Below, in pieces: positions 1 to 11,478 of a stretch of 64,000 bases of DNA. This DNA comes from Hirsutella rhossiliensis (taxonomy: Eukaryota > Ascomycota > Sordariomycetes > Hypocreales > Ophiocordycipitaceae). The DNA lies in assembly GCF_020360975.1 (NCBI RefSeq), contig NW_025408669.1:5518001-5582000 (forward strand), in the 5' to 3' direction. The position numbers and the translations under genes are program-made. The notes beneath the pieces are model-generated. The model worked only from the letters and a program-made list of their open reading frames with translations. It searched no databases and was not told where the DNA came from. Every line of letters starts with the position of its first letter. The stretch's first letter is position 1.

Positions 1-170
1 AAATGGAAAGGTATAGGGTAGGCCAGCCACTACCAAAAGTAACTGTTCGTCGCTGCGGGGCCCGCGCTTGGCCGATGTGCCCCAGCGGCAAAAAAACATA
101 CAGCAGTGGCGGCGCTCGAAAATTTCCATCCGCCTTCACCTCTCTTGCTGCCAAATCCCCCAAGACGACA

Positions 171-2958
171 ATGGGCAAGAAGAATTTCAGGGTAAGCAGC
201 GCGCTTCGGTTCTTGGCGAAACAGAGACTGATCATCATCGTCGTCAACAGGGCAAGAACCGACGCGGAGGCGGAGGCGGAGGCGGAGGCAGAGGCGGCGG
301 CCAGCCTGGCGGAGGTTGGCGCGACCGCGGCACCATGGTCAAGGAGAATGAAAAGCTCCAGCGCTTCTACGACACGCTGCTGCAGCTGCCGGACGAGGAG
401 AAGCAGCAGTACTGGGACGCATTGAAGCGCGAGCTGCCCAACAGCTTCCGCTTCTGCGGCTCCAAAGGGTCTGTCCATGTCCTTGCCCTTGTCCTGTCCC
501 TCGAATGCTGGCTAACCCGCCATCACCCAGTCATGCGCTTGCTGTCAAGCGGCTTCTCCAGACCAGATACATTCCCGAAATCGTCAAGATCGAGAACGAG
601 GACGGCAAACCCGTCGACCCGCCCATGGCCGTGCCCTGGTACCCCGACGAGCTCGCCTGGTGGATGACGACGCCCAAGAACGTCGTCCGTAAGTTCCCGC
701 CTTTCGCCGCCTTCCAAAAGTTCCTCGTTTCCGAGACCAGCGTCGGAAACATCAGCCGCCAGGAGGTCGTCAGCATGATCCCCCCCCTCCTCATGGATCT
801 GCGACCTGGCATGACCGTCCTCGACATGTGCGCCGCCCCAGGCAGCAAGTCGGCCCAGCTACTCGAGATGATCCATCGCGGCGAGGAAGCCCGCGTCCGA
901 AAGGTGCTGCGCTCTTTCGCAAAGGACGACGGCCTGCACCTCGGCAAGGAGACGCAGGACGAGCTCGACGCCGACCTGGAAGCCGACCCGTCCGACAACG
1001 GCAGGGCCACCGGTCTCTTGATCGCAAACGACTCCGACTTTAAGCGTGGCCACATGCTTGTCCATCAGCTCAAGCGACTGTCCTCTCCCAACCTCATTGT
1101 CACCAACCACGACGCCACGCAGTTCCCTTCCCTCAAGCTCCCGTCCCTCGATTCCGCCCCCGACAAACCCGTCTATTTGAAGTTTGACCGAATTCTTGCC
1201 GATGTCCCGTGCTCCGGTGACGGAACGCTTCGAAAGAATGCCAACCTCTGGAGAGATTGGCAGCCTGGCAATGCCCTGGGCTTGCATGTTGTTCAGATTC
1301 GAATCTTGGTTCGGGCCCTGCAACTGCTCAAGAAAGGGGGACGCGTCGTCTACTCCACTTGCAGCATGAACCCAGTCGAAAACGAATCCGTCGTCGCCTC
1401 GGCCATTGAACGATGCGGCGGACCAGCCGATGTTGATATTGTCGACTGCAACAATCAGTTACAGGGCCTTCAACGGCGGCCCGGCCTGAAAGACTGGAAG
1501 ATCATGGACAAGTCCGCACGGATATGGGATACCTGGGAGCAGGTCGAGAAGTTTACCAAGGACGAGAACGAGGGCATCGTCCCCGGACGCGTCGTGCAGA
1601 CCATGTTTCCCAGGCTGGAGGGTTCCGAGTGCTTCGATTTGCCCTTGGACCGCTGCACCAGAGTGTATCCCCATCTCCAGGACACAGGCGGCTTTTTCAT
1701 CGCTGTCCTGGAGAAGAAGACCGATTTCAAGGCGCGAAACGAGAACGAGCCCAGCACAGTGTCTGCCAAATCAGAGGTCACCACGGAGCCTGTCACTAAC
1801 AACAAGGCCGAGTATGGAACGCCCAAAGCTGAGCCGGCACCTGTCGATGTTGCCCCCGAGAAAGCTGAGGATGAGACGCCCAAAGCAGAGCAGGCACCTG
1901 CAGCAGTAGCAGAGAAGACCGAGATAAAGCAACAAGATGTCGCCGAGAATGACGTCTCGACTACGCACGAAGCCTCGTCCAACGTCACGAAGAGAGCCCT
2001 GGATGGAACCGAGGATGGGGAGCAGCAGGCCGTGAAAAAGGTCAAGACCGAGGACGCTGGCGCTGCGCGCGCCAAGGCCGTCCAGCCACAGCCAGAGGCA
2101 GTGAACAAGCCAAAGAAGAACCCCCCTCCCGAGGAGCCATTCAAGTATCTGGACCCGTCGCATCCCGTCATTCAAAACATAAAGGAGTTCTACAGCATCT
2201 CGTCCCGCTTTCCGGACAATCGCTACATGGTACGCAACGAGATGCGCGAGCCTGTCAAGGCCATCTACTACACCACGGCTTTGACTCGAGACATCCTAAC
2301 CGAGAACGAGGGCCGGGGCGTGAGGTTCGTTCACGGCGGCGTGCGCATGTTCATGAAGCAGGATGCTCCCTCGGCCGAAGTGTGCAGGTGGCGCATTCAA
2401 GCCGAGGGCATGCCCATTCTCCAGGGATACGTAGGCGAGCCGCGAGTCATCCACTTGCGCAACAAGGAGACGCTGCGCAAGCTCCTCATTGAGATGTTCC
2501 CACGCATCTCCAACGAGGCTTGGAAGAACTTTGACGAGATCGGCGAGCAGGTCCGGGATGTTGGCATGGGCTGCTGCGTCCTGCGTGTCGAGCCGGACGG
2601 CGAGGATCCCGACTTCTCCGAACGCATGGCCCTGCCGCTCTGGAAGAGCATCCATTCGCTCAACCTGATGCTGCCCAAGGAGGACCGGTCAGCCATGCTG
2701 CTGCGTGTTTACAACGACATGACCCCCCTGATTAACATCAGTCTGCAAAAGCAAAAGCCCAAAGCGCAACAGGCAAACGACGCCGATCATAAGACGGAAG
2801 ATGCCGAAGCCCCGAAGGCGCCCAAGGAGGAGATGGATGTGGACGTAGAGGACCTACCTACGCCTGAGGAGATGAACGGAGGCTTACCGGCCCCCGAAGA
2901 CGGGGAGCCGAAGCTGGAAGCAGAGTCGGGGCAGGCGGCCGAGGCTGGAGATGTATGA
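171..2958 (+). CDS. NCL1: tRNA (cytosine-5)-methyltransferase, NCL1/Trm4 (NSUN2) family
   Basis: Exons 171-191, 251-468 and 531-2958; introns 192-250 (59 nt) and 469-530 (62 nt) have GT..AG ends. The spliced protein is 888 aa. The ATG at 171 is chosen because MGKKNFR joins in frame to a Lys/Arg/Gly-rich start (residues 8-32, a long Gly run), as in yeast Ncl1, which also begins with a short basic segment. Family marks: VPWYPDELAW; SAM-binding motif LDMCAAPGSKSAQ (about 177-189); PCSGDG with Cys307; STCSMNPVENE with Cys357. In NSUN enzymes Cys357 is the nucleophile and Cys307 helps release product. Known role: m5C in tRNA, including the variable loop. Residues about 410-550 are a Pro/Ala/Glu/Lys-rich linker with an imperfect duplication (GTPKAEPAP / ETPKAEQAP). 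A bipartite nuclear signal is likely at 567-585 (KR...KKVK). The tail is acidic and longer than in yeast. It is convergent with the next gene, 170 nt between stops. Identity is secure; the exon 1 start is slightly less so. Confidence 0.93.
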
Positions 2959-3128
2959 TTTTCCCGGATCTCATCCAATGTACAGGGAAGCGAGAGGAAA
3001 GTCACTTTCTTTTTGGGATACAGGATACGATGTGGGCTTTGATAAGAAGAATTCGATGAATACAGGGCGTGAAGTCCAGAGAGATTTGTTGCTACAGTAC
3101 AGCTTCGTAGGTAGGGTATCTCGGCGGC

Positions 3129-4958
3129 TCATTCCTCCAATAAGCCGACTGTCCAGTGCACGATGCGATCCACGCCCTGCCCGTTGATGGCACTGACGGG
3201 TATGGCGGCGCACTTTGCCGTCCAGGCGCCCTCGACGCCGCTCGGGTGCGGCGCCTTGCCGCTGGTGACGTCGTCGAGGTAGGCCTTGAGTTCGGCAAAG
3301 TTTTCCTGCGTGTCGGCAAGGTCGGCCTTTGTGGCCACGACGAACCAGGGCTTGCCCGCGATGTGCAGGACGGGCGAGACGACCTCGTCCGAGGGCGGGC
3401 CGGCGAGCTGGGGGTCCATGAGGTTGACGGGCCCGCGCAGGGGGTCCTGATCAAGGCCCCAGTCGACGCGCGACTCGAGCTCGCGGCCGCGGTCCTCATC
3501 GTCGCGCATCTGGGCGTACAGGCCGACCTCGCGCCACAGGGCCTCGAGGGCGCGGACAGCGTTGCCGGCGCCGAGGTCGACGACGAAGGCAAGAACACCG
3601 GCGCGCTCGACGTGGCGCAGGAAGGCAATGCCGAGGCCGCGGTCGAGGTGGGCACCCTCAATGAGGCCGGGGATGTCGGCGACGGTGAAGCGCGTTCGGG
3701 GCTCGGCGTCGAGGGCTTCCTGGCCGGGCAGCTGCTGGGCGAGAGGCCGGCGGGTCTGGACGGCGGGGCGGCCCGAGTACTTGTCAAGGACGACGGTGCC
3801 GATGTTGGGCTGCAGCGTGGTAAAGGCCCAAGACCCGACGCGGGTGCGACTGTTTGTCAGGGCGCGCAGTAGGGTGCTCTTGCCCGCGTTGGGCAGGCCG
3901 ACGAGGCCGACGTCGGCGAGCAGCTTGAGCTCGAGGGAGACGCGCATGGAGACGGCGGCCTCGCCCTTTGTAGCGAAAATGGGGCGCGGGTGCTCCCGCG
4001 ATGTGAAGTGCGGATTTCCTAGACCGCCGATGCCGCCGGCAGCGAGGAGGATGGGCTGCGGCGTGGGGCGCGACAGGTCCAGGTAGATGGGGGCCGCAGG
4101 CTGCTGGAGGTAGCGGGTGCGGCGAGGTAGGCGAGGGAAGGCGGTGTTCTTGATGTCGGACTTGGACATGCCCGGATACAGCAGCCACTTGGGGCGCTCA
4201 GGATCCTCCAGCTCCTCTTCGCCCTCCTCCTCTTCCTCCTGCACCTTTTGTCGAGCCACTCTTTTCGGCCGCTTCTCTCGGCCGCCTTGCTCCTCCTCTT
4301 CCTTGGCGGCAGCCTCCAGGTCCCTCCGCGCCTCCTCCTCCAGGGCAAGTTCCCGATCCCGCCTCTTCTTTTCCTTCATCCAATCTTTCCAGGCCTTCAT
4401 GGTCAAGGCCTCGTCGGCGACCGGGTCCTGCCTCTCGAGCTCCCTGACAATGGTGCCAACGGGCACGGTGATGACGATGTCGTCGCCGCGGGCGCCACCA
4501 CGGGCGCTGCCCTGGCCATGCTTGCCGCGGCCGGCGCGGATGAAGCGGCGGCGGGCGAGCTTGTGGAGGGACGTCTCGCCGTGGGCGGCCTGGACGTAGA
4601 CGCTGCCGCCGGCGCCGCCGTCTCCGCCGTTGGGGGGGCCGTCGGGAAGGAAGGCCTCGCGCAGGAAGGAGATGCAGCCGTTGCCGCCGTGGCCGGCGTT
4701 GAGGGTCAGCTCGGCCTTGTCGGCGAATGTGGGCGCGGCGTAGTCATCTGGCCTGGGGTTGAGGCGTGATTCGGGGAGGTCGTTGACGTGGGAGGCGGAC
4801 GGGGACGGGGTGGAGGACGAGGAGGAGAAGGAGGACGAGGACGGTCGACGCCGAGTCTGTGCCGCGGGACGGGCGAGGCCGGGACGGCAACGGAGCACTC
4901 GGGAGCAGCAGAACGAGGGGCCGAGCGGGGAGCAGGCCGGGGCGCACCGGGAGGCCAT
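3129..4958 (-). CDS. MTG2: Mitochondrial Obg-family GTPase (Mtg2-like)
   Basis: Single exon, 609 aa. The frame is open 54 codons further upstream (Met at 5120), but the Met at 4958 is preferred: it begins an Arg/Ser/Cys-rich, acid-poor leader (residues 1-50, MASRCAPACSPLG...) typical of mitochondrial import. The glycine-rich Obg fold begins near 82 (AELTLNAGHGGNGC; GGDGGAGG at 111-118). G domain: G1 GLPNAGKST (354-362, Lys360), switch I FTTLQPNIG, G3 DIPGLIEGA (Asp428), G4 TKAD (543-546, in place of NKxD), then a SAI-type G5 motif. In the family this GTPase acts in late assembly of the large mitoribosomal subunit on the matrix face of the inner membrane. Unusual: a roughly 120-residue, highly charged Glu/Lys/Arg segment (about 175-290) interrupts the Obg fold. 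It may be a lineage insertion or may hide an unspliced intron; it stays open and shows no convincing splice pair. The gene shares its upstream region with the divergent gene at 5456. Confidence 0.9.
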   Translation of the reverse strand: MASRCAPACSPLGPSFCCSRVLRCRPGLARPAAQTRRRPSSSSFSSSSSTPSPSASHVNDLPESRLNPRPDDYAAPTFADKAELTLNAGHGGNGCISFLREAFLPDGPPNGGDGGAGGSVYVQAAHGETSLHKLARRRFIRAGRGKHGQGSARGGARGDDIVITVPVGTIVRELERQDPVADEALTMKAWKDWMKEKKRRDRELALEEEARRDLEAAAKEEEEQGGREKRPKRVARQKVQEEEEEGEEELEDPERPKWLLYPGMSKSDIKNTAFPRLPRRTRYLQQPAAPIYLDLSRPTPQPILLAAGGIGGLGNPHFTSREHPRPIFATKGEAAVSMRVSLELKLLADVGLVGLPNAGKSTLLRALTNSRTRVGSWAFTTLQPNIGTVVLDKYSGRPAVQTRRPLAQQLPGQEALDAEPRTRFTVADIPGLIEGAHLDRGLGIAFLRHVERAGVLAFVVDLGAGNAVRALEALWREVGLYAQMRDDEDRGRELESRVDWGLDQDPLRGPVNLMDPQLAGPPSDEVVSPVLHIAGKPWFVVATKADLADTQENFAELKAYLDDVTSGKAPHPSGVEGAWTAKCAAIPVSAINGQGVDRIVHWTVGLLEE

Positions 4959-5455
4959 GGCTTGCGAGGAGGATTGGTTGGAGTCGGTCGGCGGAGGCCA
5001 GCAAAATCTCTCCGACGGGCGATTAGATAAGCGCGGCTTACTTCGTATAAGCGGGGCGGACCGGGCGGATTGCGGCTCTGCCGAGACTTGGAGTATTTGC
5101 TCGATGCTCCGGAAAAACACCCGTTCGAGTAGTCCGGCCCGAAGCCGGGCGTATTAGCGGGTCTTTTCTTGGGTCGGATCTCCTCCCATTTCCCCACCGT
5201 CAGGATTGTATCCTCTGGAGATTTAATATACTTCATATCGCATTGATGATTGAATGCTACGGAGCATCAGCAGCACTTGGCTCAGTATTCCACTAAAGAA
5301 TATTAACTCTTGGCCTGGAGCCTTGGCCAGATGCATCTATATATTTGCCTGGTCCCGGACCCTGGGTGCGGTGGACGCCGAACTGGTATCGAGTAATTGG
5401 CGATCCTCAAAGTCTTGTTTGGACCCCTTTTTCGCGAACCCACCTACCCACCACC
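4959..5455. promoter_or_regulatory. Shared divergent promoter region
   Basis: 497 bases lie between the start codons of the Mtg2-like gene (-) and the HxxHC membrane protein gene (+). The region has normal base composition, unlike the DNA after 6190. The plus-strand start at 5456 sits in CCACCATGC, a good fungal start context. No specific operator or TATA element can be assigned; that it drives both genes is inferred from layout. Confidence 0.45.
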
Positions 5456-6184
5456 ATGCTAGATCGAATCAAGACGAGCATGGGCCTTTCCAAGGCGCCG
5501 ACGACGAACTCACAGGAGTACGGGCTGCTCAATGAGGACTTTGCCGACCAGCGCCCTTGTCAACAACACCACGCCGATGGTGCGAAGACACAATGGAGGT
5601 GGCCGTCCTTGGCTCTTTCGTTTCTCCTCGGAGCCCTCTCGGCCTTTGCCTTGGGCTTAATAGTCAGCAGCTCCATCTTCCATACCCCGGCAGCAACTCG
5701 AAGGTTTCCAGAGGTTCGTCTGGGATTCGACAACAAGACCGGTCTTCCGCTGCATTGGTACAACGGCGACTGCGGCAACTCGCCTGCCGAAGCCCGCGCT
5801 CTCGGCTGCCACTTTGACAGCGCCATCCACGCATGGCTCCCCAAGGACTGTCTGACGGACGACGACCTCGAGGATGAAGCCCTCATGTACCAGGGCAGGG
5901 ACTGGCCGTACGAAATCGACGGCAAGAACATGACCCTGGAGCAGGTGCAGGCCGGGGACTACCACAACATTACGACTACCTTTGACATGCACATGACGCA
6001 TTGCATGTATGTGTTGAAGAGGATGCACAGGGTGATGCTGGACGCGACGCAAAAGATGGACTCCTATACTGTCAACTTTAATCACACGACACACTGCGTT
6101 CACCTGCTCAAGCAGTTCTCGGGGGAGACAGAGAGCGAGGGGGGTGGACACAAGCTCTTTGTCAAATACCCAATCTGCCTATAG
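5456..6184 (+). CDS. Single-pass membrane protein with two HxxHC motifs (UstYa/DUF3328-like)
   Basis: 242 aa, one exon. The Met at 5456 is chosen over the in-frame Met at 5345 because of its CCACCATG context and because the upstream 37 residues resemble translated leader. Layout: hydrophilic N-terminus 1-47; one membrane helix about 50-72 (PSLALSFLLGALSAFALGL); then an outer or lumenal domain with four N-glycosylation sequons (NKT 93, NMT 158, NIT 171, NHT 209). Family marks are GCHFDSAIHAWLP (117-129), HMTHC (179-183) and HTTHC (210-214). Paired HxxHC motifs are the signature of the fungal UstYa-like oxidative enzymes, several of which modify ribosomally made peptides. The GC-FD-WLP block also matches a large uncharacterised fungal family with the same His-Cys motifs. 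No precursor peptide or biosynthetic partner is visible, so no pathway is claimed. It is the last intact gene; the retrotransposon block starts 153 bases after its stop. Confidence 0.7.
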   Translation: MLDRIKTSMGLSKAPTTNSQEYGLLNEDFADQRPCQQHHADGAKTQWRWPSLALSFLLGALSAFALGLIVSSSIFHTPAATRRFPEVRLGFDNKTGLPLHWYNGDCGNSPAEARALGCHFDSAIHAWLPKDCLTDDDLEDEALMYQGRDWPYEIDGKNMTLEQVQAGDYHNITTTFDMHMTHCMYVLKRMHRVMLDATQKMDSYTVNFNHTTHCVHLLKQFSGETESEGGGHKLFVKYPICL

Positions 6185-6337
6185 CTGCAAAGGAGAACGA
6201 TGGTGAGAATGCTAGTTTGAGACCAATTAAGTAGACTTTAAAAGTAGGCGCCCGTGGCTACCTATAGGCCGCCTGATTTTTTTAGTCTAGTCTATAGGTA
6301 GAAATAGGTTTTAAGATAAAACACTATATTTACCTAT
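6185..6337. other. Boundary between genic DNA and RIP-mutated repeat block
   Basis: The first about 40 bases after the stop still have ordinary composition with CA and TG steps. After that TA-rich sequence appears, ending at the target site of element A (CCTAT, 6333-6337). The other half of the pre-insertion locus resumes at 22000. No gene or clear polyadenylation signal is seen. Confidence 0.6.
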
Positions 6338-6807
6338 TGTTACGACCACGGTCAGCGGGCCGCAGGAGAGCCGGCCACGTTCACGTGATAAGGCGGCTCG
6401 GAACAATAGTCGGGACGAGAAGTCACTTAGGCTTAGCTCACCTAGAGCGTACGTAAGCTAAGTGAGCCTTATATAGATAGATCACTACTTAGGAGCATAG
6501 CTTACGAGTGAGCTATAGTAAGCTACGAAGGGGATCACGGCCAGGACCGTGATCTAAGGACAGTCTCTATAGGTATATATAGCCACCTACTTTTACTCCT
6601 TTAGATAGATAGCTCTCTAGCTTTTAATATAGATCTTTATTATAATTCTATCTTTAATTTTAATTACTTAGTTATAGTCTATAGTCTACGACCTCTAACT
6701 TATTACTAATATAATATACTTACTATTACTTAGACTACGCCTTATTATATCTATTAATATAAACCCCTCGATAGGTTTATCCCTTAGGAATAATACTAGT
6801 CGTTATA
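6338..6807 (+). repeat. 5' LTR of element A
   Basis: 470 bases, TGTTACGACC...CGTTATA. Its first about 235 bases keep many CA/TG steps and the canonical TG start. The same stretch in the other three LTRs of this family has been converted to TA. Confidence 0.9.
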
Positions 6808-9800
6808 CGTTAAAAGCTTTTATTTAGTATAATACCGCGTTACTTTAAGTAATATCGTAACTATTAATATACCTATATAGTAAGCTAGATTAACTAACTC
6901 TAGAGCTACTATATTGCCTTAGGATATAATACGCGAAATTATCGCCCTTTAATATAAGGTATAGTTACTTAGGAATAAAGGAGGTAATAGATAAGTTAGG
7001 GACCTTAGAGAAGTAGTTAAACTAAAATAGCTAGGACTATTTAACGGTACTTATAGCACGCTTTAAGACTTTCTTACCTAACTTAAGGCCTACTACTAGT
7101 TTTACCTTACTAAACTCTTAGACTTAGTTAAAAAGGTACTTTATATAGGAAATTATTTATTTAGAATAGCACTTACTTAGTTTAGACTTATTATAAAGGA
7201 CTTTCTCGATAACTAACTAGCGCAACGAGATAATAAGATAGACGAAGTCTTTATTAGTTTCTAAGGATTTAAAGAAGCTATTATAAAGGTATTTAGAATA
7301 ACTAATAAGGAATAAGAAGCTAAATAGAAACTTTAAGAACTCTAATAAAGGATCTTAGTATCGGATTATACTATAAAGTTTTATTAAGTTACCTTAAAGC
7401 TTAATTAAAATAACGAACCTCTTATATTACGATTCTATAACGGGCTTAAAGAAGAAGTTAAGGACGAGCCCTATAAGGAAAATTAACTTAATAACCTCTT
7501 AGACTATATTACTATAGTAGTATAAATTAACGATAGATAGTATATATAACGCTAAGAAAAGAAATAAGGAAGAGGAAACTAAAACCCTTTTTATAGGAAT
7601 AACTTTAACTAACGCGCTAACTATAAAAAGAAGCGTAAAACTCCTATTACTTACGCTTATATAACTAACTTAGGTAAGATAGATCTAGATATAATATAGA
7701 AAAGTAAAGGAAAGTATTTTAACTATAGGAAACTTAGATATTACTTTAAAGAATATAGATAACCTTATAAGGAGAAGAAAACCTACTAGGCACTAGCCTT
7801 AAAAGGTAAGAAATACTTAAACGCTACTAATAGATAAGAACTAAAGTATAAACTCCTTAGTTAGACTATATACTACGACGATAAATATATAGTATACCTA
7901 AGCGATAAGAATAGTACTAGATAGTTCCTAAAGCTATTAAAGAAAACCCTTATAATAATATAATAAAGGGATCTTAAAATATAGAAATAAGTTAAATTTA
8001 TAGAACTAAAATACCCTTATCTTAAAAGAGTCTTATAAGACTAGATTAAGAAGAATAATTAACGATTTTTAGAAGATATATAAAGTAAAAATCGATAATA
8101 ACGATAGGCAGTCTATAAATAATATAATAAAGAAGATATAGATATAGCTCTTATACTTACGAAACTTAGATAATAACCTAAGGAGGAATAATAAAGTATC
8201 GATAATATAAGCTCTAAAGAATAAGAAATACTTAGAGAAATAGAAGATAAGAACGAACTTATACTACTACCCTCGCTATTAAGGGAAAATACTATACTTA
8301 GAGAATATACTTTATACTTTAAAGAATTTAAAGAAATACTTAAAATTAAAACCTAATAAACGCCTTAAATTCTTATAGAAAACTAATAAGCTATATTAAT
8401 TCGATATTAACTAGTACTATATAAAAGAGACTATACTATAGCTATTACTATAGTCGATACCTTTATAGCTCTATAATAAAAATAGTAACTATAAGGAGAA
8501 TTTAAAGATAATCTATAAATACTACTTACTTATAAGCACTATAAGTATATTTTATAGATATTATATATCTACTTAGATTATATAATATACTTTTTAGATA
8601 AAGGTATAATACGATGCCTTCTTAGTTAGGTTTAAGGGATAAGTACTTTTAAAACCTTACTTAAGTATAAAACTAAACTACTAGAAAATCGATTAACGTT
8701 ACTTAAACGACTAAGTTATATTATTAGAACCTAATTATAGTACGCTACTTAAATACCGCGATAATTATAGTTTATTAATAAGATATCTTTTAGAGATATA
8801 TAAAATCTATAAATACGCTAAAATAAAGGAATAGTATAACGCTACTTACTTTAAGGTATCTAAACCCTTAATCTTTTAAAGACTTATATAATAAACTAAA
8901 TATAATAAAGAAGATTATAATAAATATATATACTTAAACTATAGAGTTTATAAATATAAAAAAGTATAAGTATAGTATAAATAATATAATAGTATACTAA
9001 AAGATTATTAGTAATATATATAAAGGCTATAGGCTATATTTAACTAAGGGAGAATCGATATAAAAATACTACGTATAAAATAGAAAGATATAAAATAAAA
9101 ACTTAACCTTTAGTACGACAATAAATAAAATTATAAAGTATAGTACGTAATTAATTATAAAGTAATATAATATAAATAATATAGCGTTAAGAAATAAGAA
9201 ATCTTCGATTAGCTATAAGAAATTAGTCTCTTAAGCCCTAATATAATACTATATAATAAAAATATAAAGAAACGATATTAATAATAAATTAAAGAAGAAT
9301 ATTTAAATAAAACGAATAAGGACTAAGTAAAAAACAAGGTACGCTATCTATAAAAAGGCTATAAACTAGTATAATATAATAAGATCTAAGGACCCTATAT
9401 ATAGTAACGGTAAGCTATAGCGACTAAATAGTATTAAATATCTAAATCGCGGGATATTATATATATATACTTTTAAACTATAGCGTAATAGGTAATTACG
9501 TTTTACCTAGAGTTATTAATCGTTACCGACTTATATAGAGATATAAGATAGATCTATATAAACTTACGAATATTAAAGGAGAGGCCTTTAACTATAATAA
9601 TAGAATTATTAATATAAAGATTAATTACCTCGATATTAATATCTAAGGCTATAATAAATAAGTTAACTTCGATATTATAGATATTAAAGAACACGACCTT
9701 ATATTAAGGCTTCTATAGCTATAAGAGAGTAACCTACTAATTAACTAGAAAACTAGCTAGCTATATTAAAATAAAGATATAAGTTTCTAAGACTAATAGA

Positions 9801-11003
9801 TTTAAAAGAAAGTAAAATTTTACGATAATTTAGCTATTAAATAAGATAAAAGGGATAACTATTTAAGTAAATTATTATAGGCTTTAGCGATATAAATAAA
9901 AATAGTAACTAAACTAACGGATAAAATAAAATTAACTAATAAGACCTATATACTAACTAATACGGCTATATAACCTAGCATCTAATATAAATAAAATAAA
10001 GGATATAATATAAAGATTTAAAGAGTTATTACTACTCTAAGAAAAGACCTTAAATAAATTAATAAAGAGCTTAAGTTAAGAGAAACTAGCTCTTAAAAGA
10101 AAGAATAAAGCCTATAAGATAGAATAAAGAATATCCCTTAAGAATACCGGAAATATAATAAACTCTTTAAGAAAGAACTTAAGATAGGGTTACCTAAATA
10201 TAGCTAATAGGACTATAAAATTTATCTTAAGGATAGAATAACGCTAACGCTTTATAAAATCTATAACTTAAACGAAAAGTAACTATAAATATTACGCGAC
10301 TACCTTAATAAGAATCTATAAAAGGGATATATATAAACGTTAATATCTAAAGTAAGCTACCTAGTTATATTTATTTTAAAGAAAAACGGTAAGCTATAAC
10401 TAATTATTAACTATAGACGCTTAAATAATATTATAATAAAAGACCGAATACTATTACTACTTATATTAAAACTATAAGATCGACTATATAGTAAAAAATA
10501 GTTTATAGCCCTTAACCTTAAAGGCGCTTATAACTTAATATATATAAAAAAGGGATATAAATAGATAATAGCCTTTAGAACGAAATTCAGACTATTTAAA
10601 TATCTAGTAATACTATTTAGACTTATAAATATACTAGCTACCTTTTAATAGATAATTAATAATATCCTATATAAATACTTAGATATCTTTATAGTAGTAT
10701 ACTTAGATAATATCCTAATCTTCTTAGATACTATAAAAGAATATAAGGAATATATTTATAAGGTACTCCGCGTACTTTAGAATATAAAGTTACTAATTAA
10801 ACTAAAGAAAAGTAAGTTCTATATATAAGAAGTAGACTTCCTTAGATATATAATCTTACTAAAAGAGATATAAATATAATAAGATAAGATTAACTTAGTT
10901 AAAGAATAGCTAACGCTAAAGAACGTTAAGGACGTATAAAGTTTCCTAGGATTTATAAATTACTACTAACGATTTATTAAAGATCTTAGAAAGATTATAG
11001 TAC
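6808..11003 (+). pseudogene. Element A gag-pol relic, first part (gag, protease, reverse transcriptase)
   Basis: Many in-frame TAA/TAG codons from RIP, but domains can be followed. The gag zinc knuckle lies at 7715-7756 with CX2CX4HX4C spacing, every metal ligand now TAT (Tyr). The protease active-site region is at about 9470-9490. Reverse transcriptase covers about 10310-10990, including FIALNLKGAYN (family form: D for N in the first motif) and the YLDN form of the YLDD box at 10700-10711, followed by ILIFLDT. The reading frame breaks off at 11003-11008 where A2 inserted, between RT and RNase H. Not functional. Confidence 0.85.
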
Positions 11004-11008
11004 TACTA

Positions 11009-11478
11009 TATTATAACTATAGTTAGTAGGCTATAAGAGAGCCGGCTATATTTACGTAATAAGGCGGCTTAGAATAATAGTTAGGACGAGAAGTTACTTA
11101 AGCTTAGCTTACCTAAAGCGTATATAAGCTAAGTAAGCCTTATATAGATAGATTACTACTTAGGAGTATAGCTTACGAGTAAGCTATAGTAAGCTACGAA
11201 GGGGATTATAGCTAGGACCGTAATCTAAGGACAGTCTCTATAGGTATATATAGCTACTTACTTTTACTCCTTTAGATAGATAGCTCTCTAGCTTTTAATA
11301 TAGATCTTTATTATAATTCTATCTCTAATTTTAATTACCTAGTTATAGTCTATAGTCTACGACCTCCGACTTATTACTAATATAATATATATATTATTAC
11401 TTAGACCACGCCCTATTATATCTATTAATATAAACCCCTCGATAGGTTTATCCCTTAAGAATAATACCGGTCGTTATA
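11009..11478 (+). repeat. 5' LTR of element A2
   Basis: 470 bases, begins TATTATAACT (RIP form of TGTTACGACC) and ends CGTTATA. It aligns without gaps to the other three LTRs of the family. Confidence 0.9.

Noticed and set aside
4706..5236. Long open frames opposite or overlapping the start of the Mtg2-like gene
   Set aside because: GC-rich shadow frames. The Obg frame has all GTPase motifs and a targeting leader; the others have none.
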